The notes beneath the pieces are model-generated. The model was not told where the DNA came from and did not search any database. It saw only the letters and a list, made by a program, of their open reading frames with translations. Positions 8,327 to 23,048 of a stretch of DNA of 64,000 bases are shown one piece after another (position 1 is the first letter of the stretch; every line of letters begins with the position of its first letter). The stretch is from Methylobacterium sp. AMS5 (GTDB taxonomy: Bacteria > Pseudomonadota > Alphaproteobacteria > Rhizobiales > Beijerinckiaceae), in contig NZ_CP006992.1 of the NCBI RefSeq assembly GCF_001542815.1, forward strand, positions 331,001-395,000, given 5' to 3'. The position numbers were made by a program, and so were the translations under genes.

Positions 8327-9427
8327 TCAGCTCAGGGAGGGCGAAAGCGTCGGGGGCACGTAGGCACGGGCCTCGGGCAATTGCAGGTGAAGCGGGTCAG
8401 CCTGCGTCGCGGTGCCGCTGACCGCGATCTCGGCCTGCGCGGCATAGGCCGCGATGAGACGGGGGCCGAGTTTCGGCACCCCCTCGCGTCCCGCCGCAGC
8501 GGCCTCTCCGGCCCCGGACACGACCGAGAGGCGCACCGGCGTGCCGGCACCGGCATTGATGCGGATGGTGATGCCGCAGGTCACCGTCTCCGTCGTGGCA
8601 TCGAGGCATTCCGCGACGACCTCGGCCACGATCATGCCGAGCGCATTGGCGGTGCGTGGCTCGACCAAGCTCGTCCCGTCTCCCTCGACCGTCACGCCGA
8701 TCCGCCCGGCCCGGCGCAACTGTCCCAAGCCGGAGGCGAGCCGATGCAGATAGTCGCGCAGATCGATCGAGGCGATGTGCGGCGCTTCGTGCAAATGCTG
8801 CTGCACCAGCGCGATGGCACGTACCCGCTGGCCCAGGGCATCGAAGCTTCCGCGGCAGGCCTCGGGCGCGGCGCGGCCGTAGAGGCCGATCAGGCTCACC
8901 ATCACCTGAAGGTTGTTGCGCACCCGGTGATAGATTTCTGCGAGCAACGTTTCCTTCTCGACCAGGGCGTGCTCGGCATGCTCCTCGGCGCTCTTCCGGT
9001 CGGTGATATCGAAGCACGAGCCGAGATAGCCGTGGAAGACGCCGTTCTCCTCAAGCGGGCGGCCGGTATCGAGCAGCCAGCGATAGGCTCCATCGTGACG
9101 GCGCAGCCGAAACTCCACGGTGAAGGGAAGGCGCGACTCGACGGCCTTCTCGACGGTTTCGGCGTGCCGCTTGAAATCGTCCGGATGCACGCCTTTGCGC
9201 CAGCCGTTAGCGATCTCCTCGGCGAGCGGGCGGCCGGTGAACTGAAGCCAGCACTCATTGTGATAGGTCGAGCGCCCCTTCTCATCCGTACGCCACATCA
9301 TCAGCGGCACGTGGTCGGCGAACCGGCGAAAGCCGTCGCCGAGGTCAAACGGGGTGTCCGCCCCCTTAGTCCCCGAAAGGCCGCCCTGTGGCGTGTCAGC
9401 ACCCATACCGCTCGTCTGTTCGCTCAC
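8327..9427 (-). CDS. PAS domain sensor kinase of the HisKA_2/HWE type
   Basis: This encodes 366 residues from a GTG at 9427 preceded by CCAGG; an ATG eight codons in (9406) is the alternative. A single PAS/PAC domain spans about residues 30-150 (FRRFADHVPLMMWRTDEKG, WLQFTGR, HPDDF, FRLRRHDGAYRWLLDTG, FDITDRK). A dimerisation/phosphotransfer segment follows, EKETLLAEIYHRVRNNLQVM, with the phosphoacceptor His as in the HisKA_2 and HWE kinases. The C-terminal ATP-binding region is weak: where active enzymes have an N-box Asn this reads ANALGMIVAEVVAECL, and the G-boxes are not obvious. There is no membrane segment and no partner response regulator beside it. It may act as a scaffold or receiver-dependent kinase. 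Confidence 0.82.
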   Translation of the reverse strand: MSEQTSGMGADTPQGGLSGTKGADTPFDLGDGFRRFADHVPLMMWRTDEKGRSTYHNECWLQFTGRPLAEEIANGWRKGVHPDDFKRHAETVEKAVESRLPFTVEFRLRRHDGAYRWLLDTGRPLEENGVFHGYLGSCFDITDRKSAEEHAEHALVEKETLLAEIYHRVRNNLQVMVSLIGLYGRAAPEACRGSFDALGQRVRAIALVQQHLHEAPHIASIDLRDYLHRLASGLGQLRRAGRIGVTVEGDGTSLVEPRTANALGMIVAEVVAECLDATTETVTCGITIRINAGAGTPVRLSVVSGAGEAAAAGREGVPKLGPRLIAAYAAQAEIAVSGTATQADPLHLQLPEARAYVPPTLSPSLS

Positions 9428-9558
9428 CGCAGCCTGGAAACGACGGTCTCTTCGCGCCGGTCAACGTGTGCGGTGTTGGGCCGTTCCGGGCCTTCCACAA
9501 GTCTATGTGTCCTGTCGGTCGGAAAAGCCCTCGTTTCAAGCCACGGTCAGACCAAGCC

Positions 9559-13236
<3,678 letters not shown>

Positions 13237-13913
13237 CGAACGACCCTCCACCGGCTTTGGACCCGATCCGGAGCGCGGGCGGGCACGGCGGCTGCGGATC
13301 GATGGGACAGCGAGGACGCCTTCGCGGATATGTCCGTTGCGGCGGGCCGATTCATGGACGGCTTGTGATGGCGGTGCTCCGAATCATTGCGACGGATCAC
13401 TGCGGATCGCGTCGAGACGAGCTCGATGAACGTTCGATCGGAAACGGACACGTGGCAGGCGGTCCCGGCATGATGGACATGAAATACAACAAATGCGGTA
13501 TTCGTTGCATTGCCGAAGATGGAACCTGCATCATCCCGCACGAAACTCAGTCCTTTTTTGCATCGCAATAAGTTCGATCGATCGTAATCAGCCGTTCGGC
13601 TCATGAAATGTCGTCGAGGTGCTTGCCTCATGGGGCGAGACGTGCATTCTACCCCTCGTCCGTATCAGACTCAGCGAGAGAGCCCAGTTCGGCCCGATAT
13701 GCCGTTCATGGCGTCGAGGAGCGACCGCCCCCGGAAGCTTCGAGGCACAATCCCGCAAGGGTTGGACGATCTGGAGGGTGGCGCTCCGGCACCGCTCCGA
13801 AGGACCTTCCAAGCCGGCCGAGGCGCCGGGAGGTCCCCAGGAACCCATGACAGAGGGGGGCACGAAGTGCTGGCAGCGGGCATTTCGAATGCTCGGACGT
13901 CGTGGGGAGCCTG
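13237..13913. other. Intergenic region, no supported gene
   Basis: 677 bases between the divergent hybrid kinase and single-PAS genes. 13480-13580 is markedly less GC-rich than the rest and contains a 33-codon frame starting at 13471 that has no ribosome site and unusual codon use. I do not call a gene. Promoters for both flanking genes are expected here. Confidence 0.5.
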
Positions 13914-14423
13914 ATGAACACGGACGATTTCGCCTACGATTTCGACGCGCCCGATTCCGACTGGAACCATGAGCCGTCGCGGGCCGATCTGTTCCGGCAG
14001 ATCGACGCACCACTCTATACCACCGATTCCAACGGCTGGCTGACCTACTACAACGAAGCTGCCGCACAGCTCTGGGGGTTCCGCCCCGTGATCGGCAAGG
14101 CACGCTGGTGTGGGGCTTGGCGGCTGTTCGAGGCGGACGGCGCACCGCTGCCGCACGACCTGTCGCCGATGGCGATCACCCTCAGAGGCGCGCGCGCGGT
14201 GCGCGGCATCCAGATCGGCCTCGAACGGCCGGATGGGAGCCGGATGGCCTTCATGCCTTACCCGACGGCGTTGCGCGACGAGACGGGCACCGTGGTGGGG
14301 GGATGCAGCATATTCCTCGCCGTGGAGCGTTCGAGCCTGCGCGTCCCGCTCCGTGGGGCGCTCCAGGGCCGGCCGACGCTTCGTACCGCCCAACTTGCGG
14401 GCATGCACAGATGTTCGGCGTGA
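13914..14423 (+). CDS. Single PAS domain protein
   Basis: This encodes 169 residues from the ATG at 13914 (GGGGAG seven bases upstream); an in-frame GTG at 13902 is possible. One PAS domain covers about residues 20-140: LFRQIDAPLYTTDSNGWLTYYNEAAAQLWGFRP, an acidic stretch, IQIGLERPDGSRMAFMPYPTALRDETG, VVGGCSIFLAVE. There is no output domain. The C-terminal 25 residues are basic and unstructured. Proteins of this kind act as stand-alone sensors or as partners of kinases. The hybrid kinase next door, divergently transcribed, is a candidate partner, but this is only inference from proximity. Confidence 0.8.
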   Translation: MNTDDFAYDFDAPDSDWNHEPSRADLFRQIDAPLYTTDSNGWLTYYNEAAAQLWGFRPVIGKARWCGAWRLFEADGAPLPHDLSPMAITLRGARAVRGIQIGLERPDGSRMAFMPYPTALRDETGTVVGGCSIFLAVERSSLRVPLRGALQGRPTLRTAQLAGMHRCSA

Positions 14424-14494
14424 GGTTGCCGCGCCCGTCCCGGCGATCCACCTCGTTCCGGCGGAGCGATCCGCAGGATGTCTCGCCGGATCGC

Positions 14495-14526
14495 CTTGCC
14501 GCCTGAGAAACTTGCCGCCTGAGAAA
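14495..14526. repeat. 16-bp tandem duplication in a 5' leader
   Basis: cttgccgcctgagaaa occurs twice back to back (14495-14510 and 14511-14526), ending a few bases before the ribosome site of the small gene at 14539. Each copy holds a UGA within GCCTGAGAAA. It looks like a recent local duplication. Confidence 0.9.
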
Positions 14527-14538
14527 CAGGAGGAAGCC

Positions 14539-14703
14539 ATGTCGGTCGATACCAGCTGGAGCCTCGACGCGGTCCAGAGCCTGCGCAGCATGGCCCGCGA
14601 GGGCGTACCGGTCTCCGTCATCAGCCTTCGGCTGAAGCGGCCGGTCGATGCGGTCTGCGCCAAGCTCGCCGAACTCGGCATCACGCCCAAGCTCGAGGCT
14701 TGA
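14539..14703 (+). CDS. Small helix-turn-helix-like hypothetical protein
   Basis: This encodes 54 residues (MSVDTSWSLDAVQSLRSM... ending ITPKLEA). A strong ribosome site, AGGAGGAAGCC, precedes the ATG. The segment SMAREGVPVSVISLRLKRPVDAV reads like a short helix-turn-helix, similar to GcrA-like or SANT-like small DNA-binding modules of alphaproteobacteria. No partner is evident. The clear ribosome site and balanced composition support a real gene. Confidence 0.72.
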   Translation: MSVDTSWSLDAVQSLRSMAREGVPVSVISLRLKRPVDAVCAKLAELGITPKLEA

Positions 14704-14749
14704 CCGGACGGGCGCCGGGGCATCGAGCCCAGGCGCCCACCCGCCGGAC

Positions 14750-15190
14750 CTACCAGGTTCCGGTATTCTCCATGGAGGCCCACGGCTCCTGCGGCGGCTT
14801 CGCTCCGCCCTTCTGCAGGATCTCGATGGAAATGCCGTCGGGCGAGCGGACGAAGGCCATGTACCCGTCGCGCGGCGGCCGGTTGATGGTCACGCCCGCA
14901 TCCTTCAGCCGCTGGCAGAAGGCGTAGATGTCATCGACCTGATAGGCGAGGTGCCCGAAGTTGCGCCCGCCGGAATAAGTCTCCGGATCCCAATTGTAAG
15001 TCAGCTCGATCAGCGGCGACTTCGTCGCCTCCGCCCGCTCGACATCCCCCGGAGCGGCGAGGAAGACGAGGGTGAAACGGCCCTTCTCGTTCTCGACCCG
15101 CCGGACCTCCTTGAGCCCGAAGGAATCGACGTAGAAGGCGAGCGAGCGGTCGAGGTCCGCCACGCGAACCATCGTGTGCAGGTATTCCAT
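14750..15190 (-). CDS. gloA: Lactoylglutathione lyase (glyoxalase I)
   Basis: This encodes 146 residues, the usual size for glyoxalase I, which isomerises the hemithioacetal of methylglyoxal and glutathione to S-lactoylglutathione in the cytosol. It has two VOC beta-alpha-beta modules. Candidate metal ligands are His5 (MEYLHTMVRV), Glu in PLIELTYNWD, His in NFGHLAYQVDD and Glu in GISIEILQKG. RSLAFYVDSFGLKEVRR is the typical N-terminal motif. I took the ATG at 15190; longer in-frame starts add a non-conserved Pro/Arg-rich segment. The gene is isolated, between unrelated genes. Confidence 0.93.
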   Translation of the reverse strand: MEYLHTMVRVADLDRSLAFYVDSFGLKEVRRVENEKGRFTLVFLAAPGDVERAEATKSPLIELTYNWDPETYSGGRNFGHLAYQVDDIYAFCQRLKDAGVTINRPPRDGYMAFVRSPDGISIEILQKGGAKPPQEPWASMENTGTW

Positions 15191-15616
15191 GGCCACACCG
15201 GATGATGACAGGGATGGCCGGCTATCTGGCCCGGCGCACACGCCCGTCAACGGGGGGCGGCCGATCAGGACCCGGCGCGGCCTGTGAGCCAGCGGCGGCG
15301 CAATGGCCGTTCGACCGCCGCCGCCCGCCGGATTCACGCGGACCGCCGGCGAATAACATAGATTTGATAAAGCGCCTCGCTTGTTGCAATTGATCGATAC
15401 GGTCGCCTTCGCTAAAGATTACTGCTGGTAATTTTATCAGATTACATTTAAAATGACATTGATAAATATAAGAAAGTCGTCCGAAACTGATTTTTCGCGC
15501 ATCCATATTGTGGCGCCAGAGAGCTTTCACTTCCGAAAATTGCATCGGGAAAGTGTCGATTCGTCCCCTCCTGCGATGATGGTCCGATCAGACGCGCGGC
15601 TACCGGGAGACGGCGC
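15191..15616. other. Intergenic region with an AT-rich strip
   Basis: 426 bases between divergent genes. From about 15340 to 15540 the composition falls well below the window average, with runs such as gataaatataagaaa. No coding frame is supported. It is likely a promoter region; I see no repeat or RNA gene. Confidence 0.5.
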
Positions 15617-16525
15617 ATGAGGGCCGGCTCGGTCATCCCGGGGGTCGGCGAGGTCGGACACGCGATGCCCGAGCAGATCCTTGCCCATCCCGATTTTGCC
15701 GCGGCGCGCCGCGTCTTCGTCTTGGAACATGCCAAGGTCTACGAAGCCGGCATGTTTCCCGCCCAGTTCGGCGCCGACGCCGGGCGGGTGACCACCCTCG
15801 CCATCATCGTCTGCCAGCATGCCGCTTACGATCCGGCGGACAGGGCGACGTGGCCGACGCTGAGCCTGCTCAAGGAGACGGTCGCCCGTTTCGGCTTCGC
15901 CAGCCCGAGGCTGATCGACAGCTTCGTCGCGCGCCTCGTGCAGACCGACTATCTCGAACTCCGGCAGCAGCCGGGGGACAGCCGCGTGCGCCTCCTGTTT
16001 CCGACCGAGCGACTCCTGGCCTGGGATCGCGAGTGGAAGGCCGCCCACTACGCACCGCTCCAGGTTCTCTACCCCGATCCGGGTTTCGAGCCAGCGCGGC
16101 GGCGCGACTTGGGATTCCAGGCGGCCCACGCCCGATCCGCCATCGCGGCCTTCGACGCGATCATCGCCATGATGTGGAGCAACCTTGAGATCATCGTCTT
16201 TCTCAGCAGCACGAGCGCGCTGATCATCCTGCTGACGCTCTCGGAGATGGGCGGCAGCGACCCGGAAAGCCGCATCCGCGGATCGGATCTCGTCCATCTC
16301 GCGCCGCGCTTCGCCGTCTCCCGCAGCCATGTGCGCAACATTCTAACCGTTGCGCAGGAGCGGAATTTCCTCGTCCGCTCGGGGCCGCGCAACGCCTACA
16401 TCCACCTCACTCCCCACTGGGTCGCCGCGTTCGACCGTTTCATCGCGGGCAGCCTGGCGCAGAGCGACCTGACCTACCGGCTCGCTCTTCGGCATCAGGC
16501 AAGACAGGCGGTCCCGGCGGCCTGA
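15617..16525 (+). CDS. Hypothetical protein with probable winged-helix segments
   Basis: This encodes 302 residues from an ATG with GGGAGACGGCGC upstream; a second ATG at 15665 is possible. No family is recognised with certainty. The region about 50-120 (AIIVCQHAAYDPADRATWPTLSLLKETVARFGFAS, then ELRQQPGDSRVRLLFPTERL) looks like a winged helix-turn-helix. A second such unit lies at about 215-270 (LSEMGGSDPESRIRGSDLVHLAPRFAVSRSHVRNIL, NFLVRSGPRNAYIHLTPHWV). The segment between contains hydrophobic residues but no clear membrane helix. I infer a DNA-binding regulator with duplicated domains. It sits just upstream of pepN on the same strand, with a 78-base gap. Confidence 0.72.
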   Translation: MRAGSVIPGVGEVGHAMPEQILAHPDFAAARRVFVLEHAKVYEAGMFPAQFGADAGRVTTLAIIVCQHAAYDPADRATWPTLSLLKETVARFGFASPRLIDSFVARLVQTDYLELRQQPGDSRVRLLFPTERLLAWDREWKAAHYAPLQVLYPDPGFEPARRRDLGFQAAHARSAIAAFDAIIAMMWSNLEIIVFLSSTSALIILLTLSEMGGSDPESRIRGSDLVHLAPRFAVSRSHVRNILTVAQERNFLVRSGPRNAYIHLTPHWVAAFDRFIAGSLAQSDLTYRLALRHQARQAVPAA

Positions 16526-16603
16526 TCGATCCGTGACGGATTCCGCTCGGCAGGGATCGCCTCTAGAAGACGGGACGCTTTTCCCGACGGCGAGCCCAGA
16601 CCG

Positions 16604-19240
16604 ATGCGCACCGAGACGCCCACGACCGTTCGCCTCGAAGACTACCGCCCGAGCGATCACCTGATCGACCGGGTCGAACTCGACGTGCACCTCGATCCGC
16701 ACGACACCCGCGTGACCGCAACCCTGGCGCTGCGCCCGAACCCGGCGGGCCGTGCGGGCGCCCCCCTCGTTCTCGACGGCGACGACCTCACGCTCCTGGC
16801 GCTCGAACTCGACGGGCAGGCGCTGGCGCCGGACGCCGTCCGGGCCGATGCCTCGGGCCTGACGCTGCACAGGCCGCCGCAGCGTCCGTTCACCCTGCGG
16901 ATCGAGACCCGGCTCGACCCGACCGCCAACACCCGGCTGATGGGCCTCTACCGCTCCAACGGCGTCTACTGCACCCAGTGCGAGGCCGACGGCTTCAGGC
17001 GGATCACCTACTTCCTCGACCGGCCCGACGTGCTGTCGGTCTACACCACCCGCATCGAGGCGCAGCGGGAGGCTGCCCCGATCCTGCTCGGCAACGGCAA
17101 TCCGGTCGAGGCGGGCGCGGTGCCGGGGACGGACCGGCATTACGCGGTGTGGCACGACCCGCTGCCCAAACCCGCCTACCTGTTCGCCCTGGTGGGCGGG
17201 CGGCTCGACCGGGTGGCCAAGCCCTTCACCACCGTGGAGGGCCGCGCGGTCGAGATCGCGGTCTATGTCGAGCCGGGAAAGGCGGACCGCGCCGCCTACG
17301 CGCTGGACGCCGTGGAACGCTCCATGGCCTGGGACGAGACGGCGTTCGGCCGCGCCTACGACCTCGACGTGTTCAACGTCGTGGCCGTGTCTGACTTCAA
17401 CATGGGGGCGATGGAGAACAAGGGCCTCAACATCTTCAACGACAAATACGTCCTCGCCAGCCCGGAGACCGCGACCGACGGCGACTACGCGGCAATCGAG
17501 GCGATCATCGCCCACGAGTACTTCCACAACTGGTCGGGCAACCGCGTCACCTGCCGCGACTGGTTCCAGCTCTGCCTCAAGGAGGGCCTCACCGTCTTCC
17601 GCGACCAGGAATTCTCCTCCGACATGCGCTCGCGCGCCGTCCACCGGATCGCCGAGGTGCGGAACCTGCGCGCCCGCCAGTTTCCGGAGGATGCCGGGCC
17701 GCTCGCCCACCCGGTGCGGCCGAAGCAATATGCCGAGATCAACAACTTCTATACGGCGACCGTCTACGAGAAGGGGGCCGAGATCGTGCGGATGCTGCGC
17801 ACGCTGATCGGCGAGACCGCGTTCCGCGCCGGCATGGACCGCTACTTCGCCGACAACGACGGGACGGCCGCCACCGTCGAGGACTTCCTCGATGCCTTCG
17901 CGGCGGTGACGGGCCGCGACCTCTCGCGCTTCGCCGAATGGTACGAGCGGCCGGGCACGCCGCGGGTCGCCGTCTCCGGTACCTACGACCCCGCGGCCCG
18001 GACCTACCGCCTCGCCTTCCGCCAGACGCGCCCCGGCGCCGGGGCGGATGCGCCGCCCCTCGTCATCCCGATCGGCCTCGGCCTCGTCGGCCCGGATGGC
18101 CCGCTCGATGGCCCCTGCGCCGAGCGGGTCGAGGACGGCGTGTTCGTGCTCGAGACCGCCGAGGATGCCGTGATCTTCAAGAATGTCGCCGCGGAACCCG
18201 TGCCCTCGCTGTTTCGCGCGTTCTCCGCCCCGGTCCGCGTCGAGAGCACCCTCGGCGACGACGCGCGCCTGATCCTGCTGCGCCACGACCCCGACAGCTT
18301 CAACCGTTGGGAGGCAGCCCAGCGCATCGCCCTCGGGCTCATGACGGAGCAGGTGCGCGGCGAGACGGCCGGGGATGCGGGCGCCGACGACTTCGTCATC
18401 GCGCTCGGCGCGTTCCTCGATGCGGAGGGCCTGCGCGACCCGGCCTTCGCCGCACAGGTTCTGGCCCTGCCGAGCGAGGGCGACCTCGCCGACGAGATCG
18501 GAACGGAGATCGATCCGGACGCGATCTCTTCCGCGCGCCGCCATCTGCGCCGCCGCCTCGGCACGGGCCTGCGGGACCGACTCCTGAGCCTCCGCGCGGC
18601 TCTGGCCGAGCCGGAGGGTACCCCGTTCTCGCCCGACGCGGCCGCAGCCGGGCGGCGGGCCCTGCGCAACGCCGCCCTCGACCTGATCGCCGCCGCCGAC
18701 CCGGAGGCCGGCACGGTTCTGGCGCAGGCGCAGATCGCGCGGGCGACAAACATGACCGACCGCCTCGCCGGGCTTGCCACCCTCGCGCTCTTGCCGGGCG
18801 AGGCGCGGGAGGCGGCGCTGTCCGCCTTTGCCGAGCGCTACGCGAGCGAGCCGCTGGTGCTCGACAAGTGGTTCGCGATCCAGGCGATGATCCCCGAGGA
18901 CGGGACGGTGGCGCGCATCCGCCGCCTTCAGAGCCACCCGGCCTTTGCCCATACGAACCCGAATCGGGTGCGCTCCCTCGTCGGCAGCTTCAGCCTCGCC
19001 AACCCGACCCAGTTCAACCGCGCGGACGGGGCCGGCTACGCCCTCGTGGCCGAGACCGTGCTGGCGCTCGACGGCACAAACCCGCAGGTCGCTGCACGCC
19101 TGATGACCGCCTTCGGCCCCTGGCGGCGGCTGGAACCGGTGCGCCGGGCAGCGGCCGAGACGGCCCTGCGTCGCATCGCGGCCACGCCCGGACTTTCTCG
19201 TGATGTGACCGATATCGGGACGCGGAGCTTGGCCGGCTAG
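16604..19240 (+). CDS. pepN: Aminopeptidase N (M1 family)
   Basis: This encodes 878 residues, the standard length of proteobacterial PepN, a cytosolic zinc enzyme that removes N-terminal residues from peptides. The zinc motif is His304-Glu305-X2-His308 in HEYFHNWSGNR, with the third ligand Glu327 in CLKEGLTVF. The substrate-anchoring exopeptidase loop GAMENKG is at about residue 268, and the transition-state Tyr lies in NNFYTATVYEKG. The C-terminal half is the Ig-like domain plus DUF3458 helical array. It begins MRTETPTTVRLEDYRP as in other PepN. Spacing to the next kinase gene is about 185 bases. Confidence 0.96.
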   Translation: MRTETPTTVRLEDYRPSDHLIDRVELDVHLDPHDTRVTATLALRPNPAGRAGAPLVLDGDDLTLLALELDGQALAPDAVRADASGLTLHRPPQRPFTLRIETRLDPTANTRLMGLYRSNGVYCTQCEADGFRRITYFLDRPDVLSVYTTRIEAQREAAPILLGNGNPVEAGAVPGTDRHYAVWHDPLPKPAYLFALVGGRLDRVAKPFTTVEGRAVEIAVYVEPGKADRAAYALDAVERSMAWDETAFGRAYDLDVFNVVAVSDFNMGAMENKGLNIFNDKYVLASPETATDGDYAAIEAIIAHEYFHNWSGNRVTCRDWFQLCLKEGLTVFRDQEFSSDMRSRAVHRIAEVRNLRARQFPEDAGPLAHPVRPKQYAEINNFYTATVYEKGAEIVRMLRTLIGETAFRAGMDRYFADNDGTAATVEDFLDAFAAVTGRDLSRFAEWYERPGTPRVAVSGTYDPAARTYRLAFRQTRPGAGADAPPLVIPIGLGLVGPDGPLDGPCAERVEDGVFVLETAEDAVIFKNVAAEPVPSLFRAFSAPVRVESTLGDDARLILLRHDPDSFNRWEAAQRIALGLMTEQVRGETAGDAGADDFVIALGAFLDAEGLRDPAFAAQVLALPSEGDLADEIGTEIDPDAISSARRHLRRRLGTGLRDRLLSLRAALAEPEGTPFSPDAAAAGRRALRNAALDLIAAADPEAGTVLAQAQIARATNMTDRLAGLATLALLPGEAREAALSAFAERYASEPLVLDKWFAIQAMIPEDGTVARIRRLQSHPAFAHTNPNRVRSLVGSFSLANPTQFNRADGAGYALVAETVLALDGTNPQVAARLMTAFGPWRRLEPVRRAAAETALRRIAATPGLSRDVTDIGTRSLAG

Positions 19241-19425
19241 TTAAGGGTCTGTTGAGGAAAGCGTTTCGGCACCGTGCGGCCGTCGCCGGCCGCGCGGTGT
19301 CAATTCTCCACCCCAAAATCGGCGTGGACAAACGCCGGCCCGCGATGTCCATTGTGAATACGATTCGAAGCAGCCGACGCGGCTCAGGCCAAGGCGCAGT
19401 TTCCAAACAGTGCAGAGGTGTCGAT

Positions 19426-21786
<2,361 letters not shown>

Positions 21787-22066
21787 GGATCAGCCCGGCG
21801 GGTGCGTCGCGATCCCGTGATGGGCGATGTCGATGCGACGCCTCACCCCGAACTCGCCGATGGCCCGCAGATCGGCCGGCTCCACGCCGGACCGTAATCG
21901 TCCGGTCGTCGTCATGGCGGAGGGTCTGCTTCGAGGGATTTGGCCCGTCCTTGGCACCTTTTCCCTGCTCGTAAGACAAAAGGGCGTCGGCCGGGCGTGG
22001 CGCAGCCGTGTTGCCACGCCCGGTCCGGCGAAGAGTCCGACCCGCCCTGCTCAAACGGAAGCCTCC

Positions 22067-22993
22067 ATGCCCGCACCGTCCACCATCGACCTCATCGGCG
22101 CACCGATCGAGATCGGAACGAGCGAGCCCGGGGCCGTGATGGGTCCGGCGGCCCTGCGCACCGCCGGATTGCTGCGGGTGATTCGGGATCTGGGCTTCAC
22201 GGTCCGCGACCAGGGCGATCTCGCTCCCGATTGCACGCCGGGCCAGCGCGACCTGCCGGCGATCCGCGCCTGGATGACCGAGATCTCGCGGGCGGTGGAA
22301 ACGGCCCTGGACGGCGGAAGCCTGCCGCTCGTGGCAGGCGGCGACCACAGTCTGTCGCTCGGCTCGATCGATGGCGCGCTACGCCATTGCGGCCGCAGCG
22401 GGCGGCCGGTCTTCGTGCTGTGGCTCGACGCCCATGCCGACTTCAACACCTTGGAGACATCGCCCTCCGGCAACGTGCACGGCATGCCGCTGGCCGCCCT
22501 GTGCGGCGAGCCCGGTTTCGACGACCTCTTCGACGGTGGCGAACGCCCGCTGCTCGATCCGCGGCGCATTCACCTGTTCGGCCTGCGCTCGATCGATGCC
22601 GGCGAGCGGGCCATCGTCGCGCAGCGGCAGGTGAACGTCATCGATATGCGGACCATCGACGAGTTCGGCGTGGTCGCGCCGCTGCGCCGCATCCTCGATC
22701 GGGTCGCGGCCGCGAACGGCCACCTGCATGTCAGCTTCGACGTTGACTTCCTCGACCCTGCCATCGCGCCGGGCGTCGGCACGACGGTGCCGGGCGGGGC
22801 AACGTTCCGCGAGGCGCATCTCATCATGGAGATGCTGTGCGATTCGGAGCTGGTCGGCTCCCTGGACGTGGTGGAGCTGAACCCCTTTCTCGACGAGCGC
22901 GGGCGCAGCGCCCGGGCGCTCGTCGAGCTGGTGGCGAGCCTGTTCGGCCGCCGCATCATCGACCGGCCGACCGAGCCGCCGCTGGAGGCGTGA
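22067..22993 (+). CDS. rocF: Arginase
   Basis: This encodes 308 residues of the ureohydrolase fold. The binuclear manganese ligands are in place: His94 in AGGDHSLS, Asp121, His123 and Asp125 in LWLDAHADFN, and the two Asp of SFDVDFLDP. The substrate loop NVHGMPLAAL and the C-terminal VVELNPFLDERG are arginase rather than agmatinase features. It hydrolyses arginine to ornithine and urea in the cytosol. The ATG at 22067 starts the conserved IDLIGAPIEIG region. It converges on zwf with only 35 bases between. Confidence 0.93.
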   Translation: MPAPSTIDLIGAPIEIGTSEPGAVMGPAALRTAGLLRVIRDLGFTVRDQGDLAPDCTPGQRDLPAIRAWMTEISRAVETALDGGSLPLVAGGDHSLSLGSIDGALRHCGRSGRPVFVLWLDAHADFNTLETSPSGNVHGMPLAALCGEPGFDDLFDGGERPLLDPRRIHLFGLRSIDAGERAIVAQRQVNVIDMRTIDEFGVVAPLRRILDRVAAANGHLHVSFDVDFLDPAIAPGVGTTVPGGATFREAHLIMEMLCDSELVGSLDVVELNPFLDERGRSARALVELVASLFGRRIIDRPTEPPLEA

Positions 22994-22999
22994 CCGGCC

Positions 23000-23048
23000 T
23001 CAGCCGATCCTCTCATGCCGATTCGGCGTCAGCCGATTTCCTCATGCC
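23000..23048. repeat. 29-bp-period duplication of the zwf 3' end
   Basis: tcagccgatcctctcatgcc (23000-23019) and tcagccgatttcctcatgcc (23029-23048) differ at two positions and are 29 bases apart. The second copy contains the last codons and the stop of zwf, so the first copy is a duplicated remnant in the zwf 3' leader, between the convergent rocF and zwf genes. Confidence 0.85.

Noticed and set aside
13471..13572. 33-codon plus-strand frame with three cysteines
   Set aside because: No ribosome site, AT-rich codon use and no supporting context.
21790..21915. 41-codon minus-strand frame ending THPPG between kinase and arginase
   Set aside because: Composition is acceptable but there is no ribosome site and no family; too weak to call.
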